From assembly GCF_003605195.1 (NCBI RefSeq), contig NZ_QYOS01000022.1, positions 124,001 to 188,000 on the forward strand: a stretch of 64,000 bases of DNA, in the 5' to 3' direction. A model generated the notes under the pieces. It was given only the letters and a program-made list of their open reading frames with translations. It was not told the origin of the DNA and ran no database searches. Each line of letters starts with the position of its first letter. Within the stretch, counting starts at the first letter, position 1. Positions 35,726 through 44,752 of the stretch are shown here, piece after piece. Origin of the DNA: Aurantiacibacter odishensis. Lineage in GTDB: Bacteria > Pseudomonadota > Alphaproteobacteria > Sphingomonadales > Sphingomonadaceae. The position numbers and the translations under genes were made by a program.

Positions 35726-36484
35726 CTAGAGCGAATAGCCGCCGTCAGTGACGAGCGTGGTGCCGGTGATGGTGCCCGAAGCTTCGGAAAGCAGGAACAG
35801 CACCTGCCCGGCGATCTCCTCGGCGGTTTCGAAACGGCCCATCGGCGTCATGGCGCGTGCCATTTCCGCAAGGGCACCCGCACGGTCGCCCTGGTGCTTC
35901 GCAACGAGGTCGTCGAAGAAGGGCACACCGTCCCAGATCGCCGTATCGACACCGCCCGGCGCGATGGCGTTGACGCGAATGCCGCGTGCGAAACCTTCCT
36001 TGGCGGCAATCTTCGCCATGTGGATCGCGCCAGCCTTCGATGCGCCGTATGGGCCGATGCCCGGCTCCGCCTTTACCCCGGCGACGGAGGCGGTAACCAC
36101 CATCGCGGCCCCGTCGCTCGCCAACCTCATCGCCGTGCGCAGCGACAGGAACAGCCCGTCGAGGTTGACCGATATGACAGCCTGCCAATCTTCGAGAGAC
36201 ATCTTGGCAAAAGGTGCAGGACTTCCGGCGATGCCCGCATTCAGAAAGGCCGCATCCAGTGCTGCGCCCTCCTCCTCGATCGCGTTCCAGAGCGCCTCGT
36301 CGGCGACGTCGCCTGCATGACATGTCGTTTCGCAGGGCAGGTCCATCGCGGCCAGCCGGCTCTCGTCCAGATCGACCAGCACGAGGTGTGCCGCGCCTGC
36401 TTCTGCCAGCGCCTTCGCTGCTGCCGCGCCGATGCCCGAAGCCGCGCCCGTCACCAGAACGCGCTTGCCAGAGAAATCATACAT
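35726..36484 (-). CDS. Short-chain dehydrogenase/reductase
   Basis: 252 residues, classical SDR: TGAASGIG nucleotide-binding motif (12-19), NAGIAG, catalytic Ser/Tyr/Lys in ASVAGV and YGASKAG, and the C-terminal GTTLVTDGGYSL. An acidic residue (LVDLDESR) after the second strand suggests NAD rather than NADP. It overlaps the upstream pyrC-like gene by 8 bases, so it is in the pyr operon. Substrate unknown. Confidence 0.9.
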   Translation of the reverse strand: MYDFSGKRVLVTGAASGIGAAAAKALAEAGAAHLVLVDLDESRLAAMDLPCETTCHAGDVADEALWNAIEEEGAALDAAFLNAGIAGSPAPFAKMSLEDWQAVISVNLDGLFLSLRTAMRLASDGAAMVVTASVAGVKAEPGIGPYGASKAGAIHMAKIAAKEGFARGIRVNAIAPGGVDTAIWDGVPFFDDLVAKHQGDRAGALAEMARAMTPMGRFETAEEIAGQVLFLLSEASGTITGTTLVTDGGYSL

Positions 36485-37700
36485 CGATTGCCACCCCCCC
36501 TTTCCAGAGAGCCGTCACCCGGCCTTGCACCGGCTGACGGTCGAACGGCGTGTTGCCCGCCGCTGCCGCCATTTCCCGAGAATCCACCACCCACGGCGCT
36601 TCGGGATCGAGCAGCGCGATGTCCGCCTCTTGCCCTATCTCCAACGAACCGGCCGGAACGCCCAGCAACCGGGCCGGGTTGCGCGCCAGCAGGTCGAAGG
36701 CGCGGACCATGTCGATCACGCCTTCGCGCACCAGCGTCAGTGTCATCGCCAGCAAGGTTTCCGCCCCGGCCATACCCGGCGCAGCATCGGCGAAGGGCAG
36801 GTTCTTGTCCTCCGGCCCGCGCGGATCATGGCCGCTGGCAATCACGTCGATCGTGCCATCGCCGATGGCCTCGATCACGGCCTGCCGGTCATCCTCCTCG
36901 CGAAGGGGCGGGGAAAGCCGGGTAAAGGTGCGGTAGTCGCCCATCGCAATGTCGCTGAGCATGAAATGCGCGGGCGTAACACCGGCGGTGATGCTCACGC
37001 CGCGCGCCTTTGCCTGTCGCACCAGTTCACAACCGGCGCGGGTTGTTACCTGCCGCGCGTGGACGCGCGCGCCGCTCATTTCAGCAAGGGCGATGTCACG
37101 CGCCAGGGCAAGCGTTTCCGCCTCCTTCGGCGCGCTGGGCAGACCGAGCCGCGTGGCCATCTCCCCAGCCGTGGCTGCCGCCTTCCCCGCGATGCCGCCA
37201 TCCTCGGAGTGGGTAACGACGACCATGTCCAGCATCGCCGCGTATTGCATCAGCCGCAGCATCACGCCGCTATCGGCGATCCACTTGCGCCCCGTCGCAA
37301 TCGCCCTGGCCCCGGCCTCGCGCATCAGCGCGATTTCGGCAAGTTGCGCGCCGTCCAGCCCTTGTGTCGCCGCGGCCAGCGGATGGACCCACAGATCCGG
37401 CTTGCCGCTCTGCGCCATGAAACGAACGCGCGCGGGATGGTCCAGCGGAGGCGACTGGTCGGGCATCAGCGCCGCTCGGGTGATGCCGCCGAAGTGAAAG
37501 GCCGGCTTGTCGATCGCGAACACGCCGAGATCGACGATCCCCGGCACCACGAGCTTGCCTTTGGCATCGATAACATCGTCACCGTCCTGCGCATCGTCTT
37601 CGACAATTACGCCGTCCGCACAGCGCAGCGTCGCATCCCGTGGGCCGCCGGGCTTGACGACGGTGCCGCCGGTAATGGAAAGAGGCCGCACCTGCTTCAT
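36477..37700 (-). CDS. Dihydroorotase-like protein lacking catalytic residues (PyrC'/PyrX type)
   Basis: 407 residues from the ATG at 37700, with a well-spaced GAGGGGG and a 4-base ATGA overlap with pyrB. The overall sequence is amidohydrolase/dihydroorotase ([37 protein letters not shown]), but active-site residues are missing. The HxH metal motif after strand 1 is replaced by DLGVFAID, the TPHH motif reads TPAH, and the catalytic Asp of TDHAPH is replaced in SGHDPRG. In Pseudomonas and relatives such a PyrC' is a non-catalytic partner needed to assemble active PyrB. A true dihydroorotase should be elsewhere in the genome. Confidence 0.85.
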   Translation of the reverse strand: MKQVRPLSITGGTVVKPGGPRDATLRCADGVIVEDDAQDGDDVIDAKGKLVVPGIVDLGVFAIDKPAFHFGGITRAALMPDQSPPLDHPARVRFMAQSGKPDLWVHPLAAATQGLDGAQLAEIALMREAGARAIATGRKWIADSGVMLRLMQYAAMLDMVVVTHSEDGGIAGKAAATAGEMATRLGLPSAPKEAETLALARDIALAEMSGARVHARQVTTRAGCELVRQAKARGVSITAGVTPAHFMLSDIAMGDYRTFTRLSPPLREEDDRQAVIEAIGDGTIDVIASGHDPRGPEDKNLPFADAAPGMAGAETLLAMTLTLVREGVIDMVRAFDLLARNPARLLGVPAGSLEIGQEADIALLDPEAPWVVDSREMAAAAGNTPFDRQPVQGRVTALWKGGVAIDV

Positions 37701-38728
37701 ACCCATTCCCCCTCACCCCAGCCCGGTACGCCGCGCGCCTTGCGCGTCAGCACGTCGAGACAGGCCATGCGAATGGCAACGCCCATTTCCACCTGGCTGG
37801 TGATGATCGAGCGATCCTCCAGGTCGGCAACCGTGCTGTCGATCTCCACGCCGCGGTTCATCGGGCCGGGATGCATCACGATGGCATCGTCCTTCGCCAG
37901 CGCGAGGCGTTCGGGTGTCAGGCCATAGAGGTGGCGGTATTCGCGCGGGGACGGGATGAACTGCCCGTCCATCCGCTCGTTCTGGAGGCGCAGCATCATC
38001 ACCACGTCGCTGCCATCCAGCGCGGCATCGAAATCGTGGAAGGGAACCGCGCCCATCCGCTCGATCCCTGCAGGCATCAGCGCAGGAGGCGCGCACAAGC
38101 GCACCGTGGCACCCAGCGCCTGCAGGCACAGGATGTTCGACCGGGCGACGCGGCTGTGCAGGATATCGCCGCAGATCGTCACCGTCATGCCGGTAAAGTC
38201 CTCTGCGTCATGCCCGCGCTCGCGCAGTTTCTGTCGCAGCGCCAGCGCATCGAGCAGCGCCTGCGTCGGATGCTCGTGCTGCCCGTCGCCCGCGTTGAGC
38301 ACCGGGCAATCGACCCTGCTGGCGATGAGGCCCACCGCGCCGCTGCTGCCATGACGGATCACGATGGCATCGGCGCGCATGGCATTCAGCGTGACTGCCG
38401 TATCGATCAGCGTCTCGCCCTTCTTCACGCTCGACTGCGCGGCGTACATGTTCACCACGTCCGCCCCCAGCCGCTTGCCCGCGATCTCGAAAGACAGCAG
38501 CGTGCGGGTGGAATTCTCGAAAAAGGCGTTGATGATCGTCAGGCCCGCAAGCTGCTCGGAATGCTTGGCGGCCTGCCGATTGAACGCCACGTACTGCTCC
38601 GCCTCTGCCAGCAGGTAGAGGATTTCGTGCCGCTCCAGCGACGAAATCCCGATCAGGTCGCGATGCGGGAAGGCTCTTCCGCCCTTGGGAAAGCGGCTGC
38701 CGGAGGAGGCGTTTTGCGGCAATGTCAT
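37697..38728 (-). CDS. pyrB: Aspartate carbamoyltransferase catalytic subunit
   Basis: 343 residues from the ATG at 38728 (AAGGG 10 bases upstream); an in-frame TTG at 38767 is less likely. It has the carbamoyl-phosphate site [27 protein letters not shown], and [12 protein letters not shown]. It joins carbamoyl phosphate and L-aspartate in the second step of UMP synthesis. The N-terminus has a 30-residue extension as in the PyrB proteins that pair with PyrC'. Divergent from sppA. Confidence 0.96.
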   Translation of the reverse strand: MTLPQNASSGSRFPKGGRAFPHRDLIGISSLERHEILYLLAEAEQYVAFNRQAAKHSEQLAGLTIINAFFENSTRTLLSFEIAGKRLGADVVNMYAAQSSVKKGETLIDTAVTLNAMRADAIVIRHGSSGAVGLIASRVDCPVLNAGDGQHEHPTQALLDALALRQKLRERGHDAEDFTGMTVTICGDILHSRVARSNILCLQALGATVRLCAPPALMPAGIERMGAVPFHDFDAALDGSDVVMMLRLQNERMDGQFIPSPREYRHLYGLTPERLALAKDDAIVMHPGPMNRGVEIDSTVADLEDRSIITSQVEMGVAIRMACLDVLTRKARGVPGWGEGEWV

Positions 38729-38840
38729 TAAAGCATGGCCCTTAGTCGAGCCGCATCGACCGCTCAAGCTCTTATCGCTGGCACTCGTGCCGCATGGTCC
38801 CTAGATGTGTGCAATCATTCGCTGAAGGGATCGCGATTAC

Positions 38841-40745
38841 ATGGCATTTGCACGCAAGGTCTGGCGGCTGCTGGTCGGCATCAAGGACGCGTTGGCGCTG
38901 TTGTTCCTGTTGCTGTTCTTCGCGTCGCTGTTCGCCATTCTCAGCATGCGCCCCAACCCCGGCATGGTGCGCGATGGCGCGCTGCTGCTGGATATCAACG
39001 GATCGGTGGTGGAAGAAGTCGCGCCCGTCGATCCCATCCAGGCGCTTATTTCTCAAACCGTGCCCGTCCGCGAGTACGCCGCGCGCGATCTTGTCCATGC
39101 CATTGACGAGGCGGCGGGTGACGAACGGATCGAAGCCCTTGCGCTTGACCTTACCGGCTTCCTGGGTGGCGGAGCCGTCCACATGAGCGAAATTGCCGGC
39201 GCCCTCGACCGCTTCAGCGCCGCGGACAAGCGGATCTATGCCTATGCCTATGCCTATGGCGACGATTCCATGCTGCTGGCAGCCCATGCCGACGAGATCT
39301 GGCTCGATCCGATGGGCGGCGTGGCGATCATGGGCCCCGGCGGCGAAAGCCCTTATTTCGGGCAGGCGCTGGAACGCTTCAACGTGACGGCCAACGTCTA
39401 CCGCGTCGGTACTTACAAGAGCGCGGTGGAGCCCTACACACAGTCCGGCATGTCACCCGAAGCGCGGGAGAACCTGTCGCAATTGCTCGCAACGCTGTGG
39501 CAGGAATGGCGCGCCAATGTCTCCACCGCACGCCCGCAAGCCGATATCGACCTTGTGACGCAGGACGTTGCCGCATGGCTCGCCGCCTCGAACAACGATA
39601 TCGCGCAGGCATCCCTCGCCGCAGGTCTGGTCGACCGGCTCGGCACGCGCGTCGAATGGGGAGAGCGTATCTCCAATGAAGTAGGCGAGGATGACTGGTC
39701 CGACGAACCCGGCACTTTCGCCAACACGCAGTACGACCCCTGGCTGGCCGAGGTGCAGCGCAATCTGGAATTCGGCAGCGATGGCCGCATTGCCGTCGTC
39801 ACCGTGGATGGCGAGATCAGCGACGGCAAAGCCGGCCCCGGTTCCGCCGGCGCAGAACGTATCGCTGGCCTGCTGGACGATGCCCTGGACGACGATCTCG
39901 ATGCGCTGGTGGTTCGTGTGAATTCGCCCGGCGGTACCGTCACCGGCTCCGAAACCATCCGCCGCGCCATCATGCGCCACCGTGCAGCGGGCACGCCCGT
40001 GGCGGTATCCATGGGCAATTACGCTGCCAGCGGTGGCTACTGGATCGCAACGCCTGCAGAACGCATCTTTGCAGAGCCAGAGACGCTCACCGGCTCCATC
40101 GGCGTGTTCCTGGTGGTGCCCAGTTTCGAGGACTTGCTGGCCGAATACGGCGTGACCACCGATGGCGTGCGCACGACGGGCCTCTCCGGCCAACCCAACA
40201 TCCTGAGCGGTTTCACCCCGGAAGCAGACGCGGTGCTGCAAGCATCGACCGAGAACTTTTACACCCGCTTCCTCACGCTGGTATCCGAGGCCCGCAACAT
40301 CACTCCCGAACGGGCAGACGAGCTGGGCCAGGGCCGCGTGTGGGACGGCGGCGCGGCGCGGCAACTTGGCCTGGTGGACCAGTTCGGCGATCTCGACACT
40401 GCCATCGCCTGGGCGGCAGGGCGCGCAAACCTCGAGGAAGGCTCCTACGAAGTGCGATACCTCGGCAAGGACACGCCCAGCTACGACACGCTGCTGGCGC
40501 AGATGCTGATGGGCGGCAACGAAGCCCGCGACGAAGGCGCGCGAGACGTCGCTTCGATTTTCGCGCGTCGGGAAGCCGCGCGTCTGGGACAGGTGGTGGA
40601 CGGTCTCGACCGATTCATGGCCGTCGAGGGCGTACAGGCCCGCTGTCTCGAATGCGTTGCAGTGCCCGGCGCGATGCGCGGCCAGCATGCTCCGACGAGG
40701 CCCCCATCATGGCTGTCATTGCTGGCCCGGTTGGGGCTCGACTGA
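38841..40745 (+). CDS. sppA: Signal peptide peptidase SppA (67K, two-domain type)
   Basis: 634 residues. One N-terminal membrane anchor (about 15-36) and two tandem ClpP/crotonase-like domains. The catalytic Lys193 lies in YRVGTYKSAVEP in the first half and the nucleophile Ser397 in GNYAASGGYW in the second, as in E. coli SppA, where eight subunits share active sites. It degrades cleaved signal peptides in the inner membrane. AAGGG precedes the ATG. A C-terminal stretch from about 590 (ARCLECVAVPGAMRG) is an unusual extension. Confidence 0.95.
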   Translation: MAFARKVWRLLVGIKDALALLFLLLFFASLFAILSMRPNPGMVRDGALLLDINGSVVEEVAPVDPIQALISQTVPVREYAARDLVHAIDEAAGDERIEALALDLTGFLGGGAVHMSEIAGALDRFSAADKRIYAYAYAYGDDSMLLAAHADEIWLDPMGGVAIMGPGGESPYFGQALERFNVTANVYRVGTYKSAVEPYTQSGMSPEARENLSQLLATLWQEWRANVSTARPQADIDLVTQDVAAWLAASNNDIAQASLAAGLVDRLGTRVEWGERISNEVGEDDWSDEPGTFANTQYDPWLAEVQRNLEFGSDGRIAVVTVDGEISDGKAGPGSAGAERIAGLLDDALDDDLDALVVRVNSPGGTVTGSETIRRAIMRHRAAGTPVAVSMGNYAASGGYWIATPAERIFAEPETLTGSIGVFLVVPSFEDLLAEYGVTTDGVRTTGLSGQPNILSGFTPEADAVLQASTENFYTRFLTLVSEARNITPERADELGQGRVWDGGAARQLGLVDQFGDLDTAIAWAAGRANLEEGSYEVRYLGKDTPSYDTLLAQMLMGGNEARDEGARDVASIFARREAARLGQVVDGLDRFMAVEGVQARCLECVAVPGAMRGQHAPTRPPSWLSLLARLGLD

Positions 40746-40826
40746 CACCGGATCGCCAGGCCGCACAAACAGTCCTTGTCTTGGCGCTGTGAAAATGGCA
40801 AAGGCCCGCCCCTGCCGTGAATCGGC

Positions 40827-40901
40827 GGGCGCGTAGCTCAGTGGTAGAGCACACCCTTCACACGGGTGGGGTCGCAAGTTCAATCCTTGCCGCGCCCACC
40901 A
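40827..40901 (+). tRNA. tRNA-Val (anticodon CAC)
   Basis: A 75-nt cloverleaf with 7-bp acceptor stem (40827-40833 with 40891-40897) and encoded CCA (40899-40901). D-arm GTAGCTCAGTGGTAGAGC, anticodon stem CACCC/GGGTG enclosing TTCACAC (anticodon CAC at 40859-40861) and T-arm GCAAGTTCAATCCTTGC. It borders the AT-richer segment 40902-42030. Confidence 0.97.
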
Positions 40902-41086
40902 TCTTTTCAAGCAATTAGAAGAGATGGATCGCGTTTCCATGGAAAAAAACATGAAAAACTTGGGTGGGCATCGGCGAACGTTGGCGTTGATCTCGCTGCG
41001 TTGAGAGTTTGATCCATCGTCAGCGCAGCCTGTTACCGCTTTTTCACGAATGGTTGGCACATTGCTGCCCAAAACCGAGAGAAAGT

Positions 41087-41737
41087 ATGTCTGTCCATTA
41101 GCCGATCCTTCCTTCCAAAGCCATCGAACTCGTTAGATCCAGGAACCTCGATAGAGCTGAGGCTCTCCTCGCCGACCTCGCGGCTGCAGGTCTCACAAAG
41201 ACTTATGCACTCGTGCAGGAGATAAAACGTGCAGGGTGCCAAACTAAAATTGTTCGCGATGGCCAGATCCCGTCCGAAGATTGGGAGAGGATCGTGGTTT
41301 CAGGAAATATCCAAATCGCATTGACCGGCGGAACCGTCCGGCTCGAAGGATCGTCCCTCCGAGAAGGGATACCGTCAGTGATGATAACCGGGATTAGCTT
41401 CTCCGAAGCGGCGCTCGTCAAAGTTCTTGATCGATATTGCGTGTACTTACGTGCCAACATTACGAAGCAGTCTGGCGGCTGCAATGCGCAGGCCATGATG
41501 GAATGTGCTCATTCATCCACTGAAGCCGTCGAACCTCACAAGGAAGTTTTGCAGCCAATCAGACCCGGCGACCCCACCGCATCGGTTGCACAGACAGAAC
41601 AAGCGACCGGATTGGGTCGGACCACAATCGACAAGCTAATGCGAGAAGGCCCGCTCGTTAGAAAGAAAGTCGGAAGACGAACATTAGTCACCGTGGAAAG
41701 CATCGAGCGTTTGTTTGGTGCAAAAGTAGCAAGATAG
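41087..41737 (+). pseudogene. Excisionase-like DNA-binding protein, interrupted by early in-frame TAG
   Basis: From 41087 an ATG with GAGAGAAAG upstream reads M-S-V-H and then TAG (41099-41101). The same frame then continues open to 41737 with protein-like sequence (KAIELVRSRNLDRAEALLADL from about 41117). The intact downstream part can start only at a GTG at 41213 (174 residues). The C-terminal 45 residues (ASVAQTEQATGLGRTTIDKLM then VGRRTLVTVESIERLF) resemble helix-turn-helix excisionases. The N-terminal region is not recognised. It lies just beyond tRNA-Val in DNA with lower GC than its surroundings, a typical setting for remnants of integrated elements. Nonsense mutation, sequencing error and a shorter real gene are all possible. 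The 185 bases before it show no gene. Confidence 0.5.
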
Positions 41738-41992
41738 CTGCTGCGCTGGACAGGCGAGGTGTCCTTAGATGTTGCGGCCGTCAACGACCGCTTTGCGCCC
41801 TCAAATTGGACATTCGCCCTTCCAATTCTGGTCCCCCGGAAGCAGACATTTCACCCAGCAGTTCTCAGCAGCGCGTGCCATATCGTTTCGGAGCGACGGT
41901 CCGACCGAAGTGGCTGGGCGATACTGATTTGGCGCTTACACCGTGTTGACCAAGGTCTAGCAATCAACGGGCTGAGAACCGATGATTGCCGG
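41738..41992. other. Intergenic segment without a supported gene
   Basis: About 255 bases after the broken HTH gene. The short frames here have no Shine-Dalgarno or recognisable motif. It includes CGACCGCTTTGCGCCC followed by GGACATTCGCC, a layout seen in dispersed non-coding sequences of related genomes (impression, not searched). Probably decayed mobile DNA. Confidence 0.4.
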
Positions 41993-42020
41993 GGCCGGGC
42001 TATCTCCAGATAGCCCGGCC
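41993..42020 (-). terminator. 13-bp perfect hairpin downstream of phoX
   Basis: GGCCGGGCTATCT (41993-42005) and its exact complement (42008-42020) with a 2-base loop, 17 bases beyond the phoX stop. No U-tract on the minus strand, so either a Rho-assisted end or a 3' stability hairpin. Confidence 0.55.
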
Positions 42021-42036
42021 AGATAGCGTGATTTGG

Positions 42037-44487
42037 CTACAGTCCTACGACCCCGCCGTCATCCTTGGTGATCGCCACAACGGCCGAGCGCGGGCGCCCG
42101 GTGCCGCCGGTTTGACTGGCCGGCCAGTTGCTGCCAAAATCTGACGGTGAGCCATCTTCGCCGGGGTGCTGGATGCCGACGAACAGCGTGCGACCGTCTG
42201 GCGTCGTGTCCACGCCGGTGATCTCGCACTGGTCCGGCCCGGTGAGGAACCGCTTCAGCGTGGCGGTGCTCGCCTGGTTGCCGACATGGGTGGACTGGAT
42301 CGCAGTCGCCCCGCCTGCGCCGACGTTGGTGATGGTGCGCGATTCTCCATCGCCCACAAAGCCGGGAAGGCCTGCCAGCATCTGGTTGTTGGTGCGATCG
42401 GTAAAGGCACCGTCGTCGGTCTGGATCCACAGCAGCGGGCGGATATTGCCCGCCGGATTCTGCGGCCGGGAGAACCACAAGCCATCGGGCGAGGAGAAGT
42501 CGTTTTCCGGTCCGAGGCCGGAAAGGTTCACATCGCTCGACGCATCGGCCGAGTCCGCACCGAACAGGTAGATATCCCACAGGAACCGCGTGGCAGCCGT
42601 GTTGTCGCCACCTTCGCGGATGCGGATGATGTGACCGTTCGGGTTGCCGAAGTTGGGATTGCCGTTGCGGGGATCGCTGTAGTGCCGCGGATTGGCCGCA
42701 TCGGTTCCGTCCAGCGGACGATTCGAGGCGTTGTTGTTGGTGAGGGTGAGATAGATTTCCCCGGTTTGCGGGTTCGTGCCAGTCCACTCGGGGCGGTCCA
42801 TCGGCGTTGCCCCCACCGCGTCGGCGGCAAGGCGCGAGTGGACGAGAATGTCGACCTGATCCTCGAACTCGTATGCAGGCGTGCTGCCCACCGCAGGCCG
42901 CGCGGGCACGCTGCCGAATACCAGTGGTAACCAGTCGCCCGTGCCATCACTGTTGAAGCGCGCAACGTAGAGCGTGCCTGCATCGAGGTACTTGTCGCCA
43001 ACCGCCAGGTGGTCCGACCGGTTGCCGTCGCGGGGATCCCAGGTGGCGTCGGAAACGAACTTGTAGAAGTATTCGCGGCGCGCATCGTCGCCCATGTAAA
43101 TGGCGACCTTCTGGTTGTTGCGAAGCGGCCCGAGCCATGCGCCCTCGTGGCCCATGCGGCCAAGCGCGGTGCGCTTGCGCGGAGTGGCGGAGGGATCGTA
43201 CGGATCGATCTCGACCACCCAGCCGAACTGGTTCGGCTCGTTGCGATAGTCTTCCAAGGCCGTTCGGTTGGCATCGGCCCGCGCATCCCAACGGCGGAAA
43301 ATCTGGCTCGGATCTTCGCTTTCGGGAACGGTGGACCAGGCATAGTTGCCGATGCCGCCGCGCACGCCGTAGCGGTTGAGGCCGGTCAGTTCACGCGTCG
43401 TGCGCGCGGCATCGTCTCCGCTACGACGGAAATAGAATGCCCAGTTCTCCTCGCAGGTGAGGTTGGTGCCCCAGCCGGTGTGCCCGTTGGCGCAGTTGTT
43501 GATCGTGCCACGACCACGACGTCCGTCGGGAGAGAAAACCGTCTTGAGATAGTCCGACCCTGCAACCGGGCCATTGAAGACCACCGGGGTGTTGGGCGTG
43601 ATACGTCGGTTGAAAGGACTGCCCTGCACCCATTCCCAGTCCCGGTCGCCGGTATCGCGATACTCGGTGATACTGACGCCGTGGGCCTCTATTTCCTTGA
43701 TCGCTTCTGCCGCAGGCCGCGGGCCGGTGGACACGTTGGTCGGACCGTTGGGGTGCAGGTATTGGACGTTGAGGTTCTCGTGGTTCTGCACCAGCAGGCC
43801 GCGCTTCGAGAAATTGTCGTTGCGGCGATTGTTCGGGCCGAGCCCGTAGTAATAGAGCGCATCGCCATGATCGCCAATGCGGTTGGCAAAATCGGTGTCG
43901 CTGCCATCGTTGGCATAGGCCGGAAAGCCCGCCGCCAGCGGATCGCCGAGAGCCGTCATGACCTTTACCGAGTAGCCGGCAGGGACGGTAACCAGGTCGT
44001 TCTGATTCTTCGCCACTGCGGCAAACGTCAGCTTTGCAGGACCGACGTTGACCTTGGTTATGCTGTTTGCGCCTGCACTGTTGGCGCCGCCGCCGCTGAT
44101 CGTGAACTCGATCGGCGTCGCTTCCGACACCGCGGGGGCGATGAAGCCGATGGCGCCATCACGCTCGATCAGTTCCACCTGCGGACCGCGGCTCTGCGTC
44201 CACTGGCCATCGATCGCTGCCAGGGTGACCATCTGCCCTGCAGTTGCGGTCGTGGTGGCTCCAGCCTGGGCGACGGGCGAAGGCGCGAGCCCGGCCAGCT
44301 CGTCGTCGGAGCAGGCAGCGAGCAGCGAAGTGCCGAAGAACGCTGCCGCGCTCGCCTTCATTCCGCCAAGCATCGTCTGTCGACGAGAGAAACGGTCGGA
44401 AATGATTTCATTGAGATGCAGATTGCCCGTGGAATTGGTGTCCACATCACCATCCGAATAACCAGCCTTGAACGACATATCACCCAT
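42037..44487 (-). CDS. phoX: PhoX family alkaline phosphatase (DUF839)
   Basis: 816 residues from an ATG with GGAGG 6 bases upstream. The N-terminus has a twin-arginine signal (SRRQTMLGG) whose hydrophobic part ends LLAAC, so a Tat-exported lipoprotein is possible. The body carries PhoX-type motifs: KRGLLVQNHEN, CEENWAFYF, MGHEGAW, and near the end ITGVDTTPDGRTLFVGIQHPGED. PhoX is a Ca/Fe-dependent monoesterase that frees phosphate from organic esters in the periplasm or outside. Compared with typical PhoX it has an insert near residues 60-150. Divergent from a TonB receptor and phoD. Confidence 0.92.
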   Translation of the reverse strand: MGDMSFKAGYSDGDVDTNSTGNLHLNEIISDRFSRRQTMLGGMKASAAAFFGTSLLAACSDDELAGLAPSPVAQAGATTTATAGQMVTLAAIDGQWTQSRGPQVELIERDGAIGFIAPAVSEATPIEFTISGGGANSAGANSITKVNVGPAKLTFAAVAKNQNDLVTVPAGYSVKVMTALGDPLAAGFPAYANDGSDTDFANRIGDHGDALYYYGLGPNNRRNDNFSKRGLLVQNHENLNVQYLHPNGPTNVSTGPRPAAEAIKEIEAHGVSITEYRDTGDRDWEWVQGSPFNRRITPNTPVVFNGPVAGSDYLKTVFSPDGRRGRGTINNCANGHTGWGTNLTCEENWAFYFRRSGDDAARTTRELTGLNRYGVRGGIGNYAWSTVPESEDPSQIFRRWDARADANRTALEDYRNEPNQFGWVVEIDPYDPSATPRKRTALGRMGHEGAWLGPLRNNQKVAIYMGDDARREYFYKFVSDATWDPRDGNRSDHLAVGDKYLDAGTLYVARFNSDGTGDWLPLVFGSVPARPAVGSTPAYEFEDQVDILVHSRLAADAVGATPMDRPEWTGTNPQTGEIYLTLTNNNASNRPLDGTDAANPRHYSDPRNGNPNFGNPNGHIIRIREGGDNTAATRFLWDIYLFGADSADASSDVNLSGLGPENDFSSPDGLWFSRPQNPAGNIRPLLWIQTDDGAFTDRTNNQMLAGLPGFVGDGESRTITNVGAGGATAIQSTHVGNQASTATLKRFLTGPDQCEITGVDTTPDGRTLFVGIQHPGEDGSPSDFGSNWPASQTGGTGRPRSAVVAITKDDGGVVGL

Positions 44488-44752
44488 GATGAACCTCCCA
44501 TCGATTCGGTTGCATCGAATTTGTTAAGTACGATGCGCGAAGTTTTCGGGACGGGTTCGGTATCGATACATGACCGATCTGGGACTTGGGGTCACAAGTT
44601 CTTCGATGCGGGCGACCTCGGCCAAGTCCTGGGCGTTTGCAGAGGGATCCTGACCTTAGGGCGTTTTTCATTTTCCGGTCATCAAACCGCCTCCCAAGCG
44701 TAATTTACCGCGCATACTGGCGGCTCCGAACCATTGGATCGGGGCTAAACAC

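Noticed and set aside
44488-44752. PhoB box between phoX and the TonB receptor
   Set aside because: No tandem CTGTCAT-like repeats are present in the gap; the CTGTCAC at about 48987 is a single half-site.
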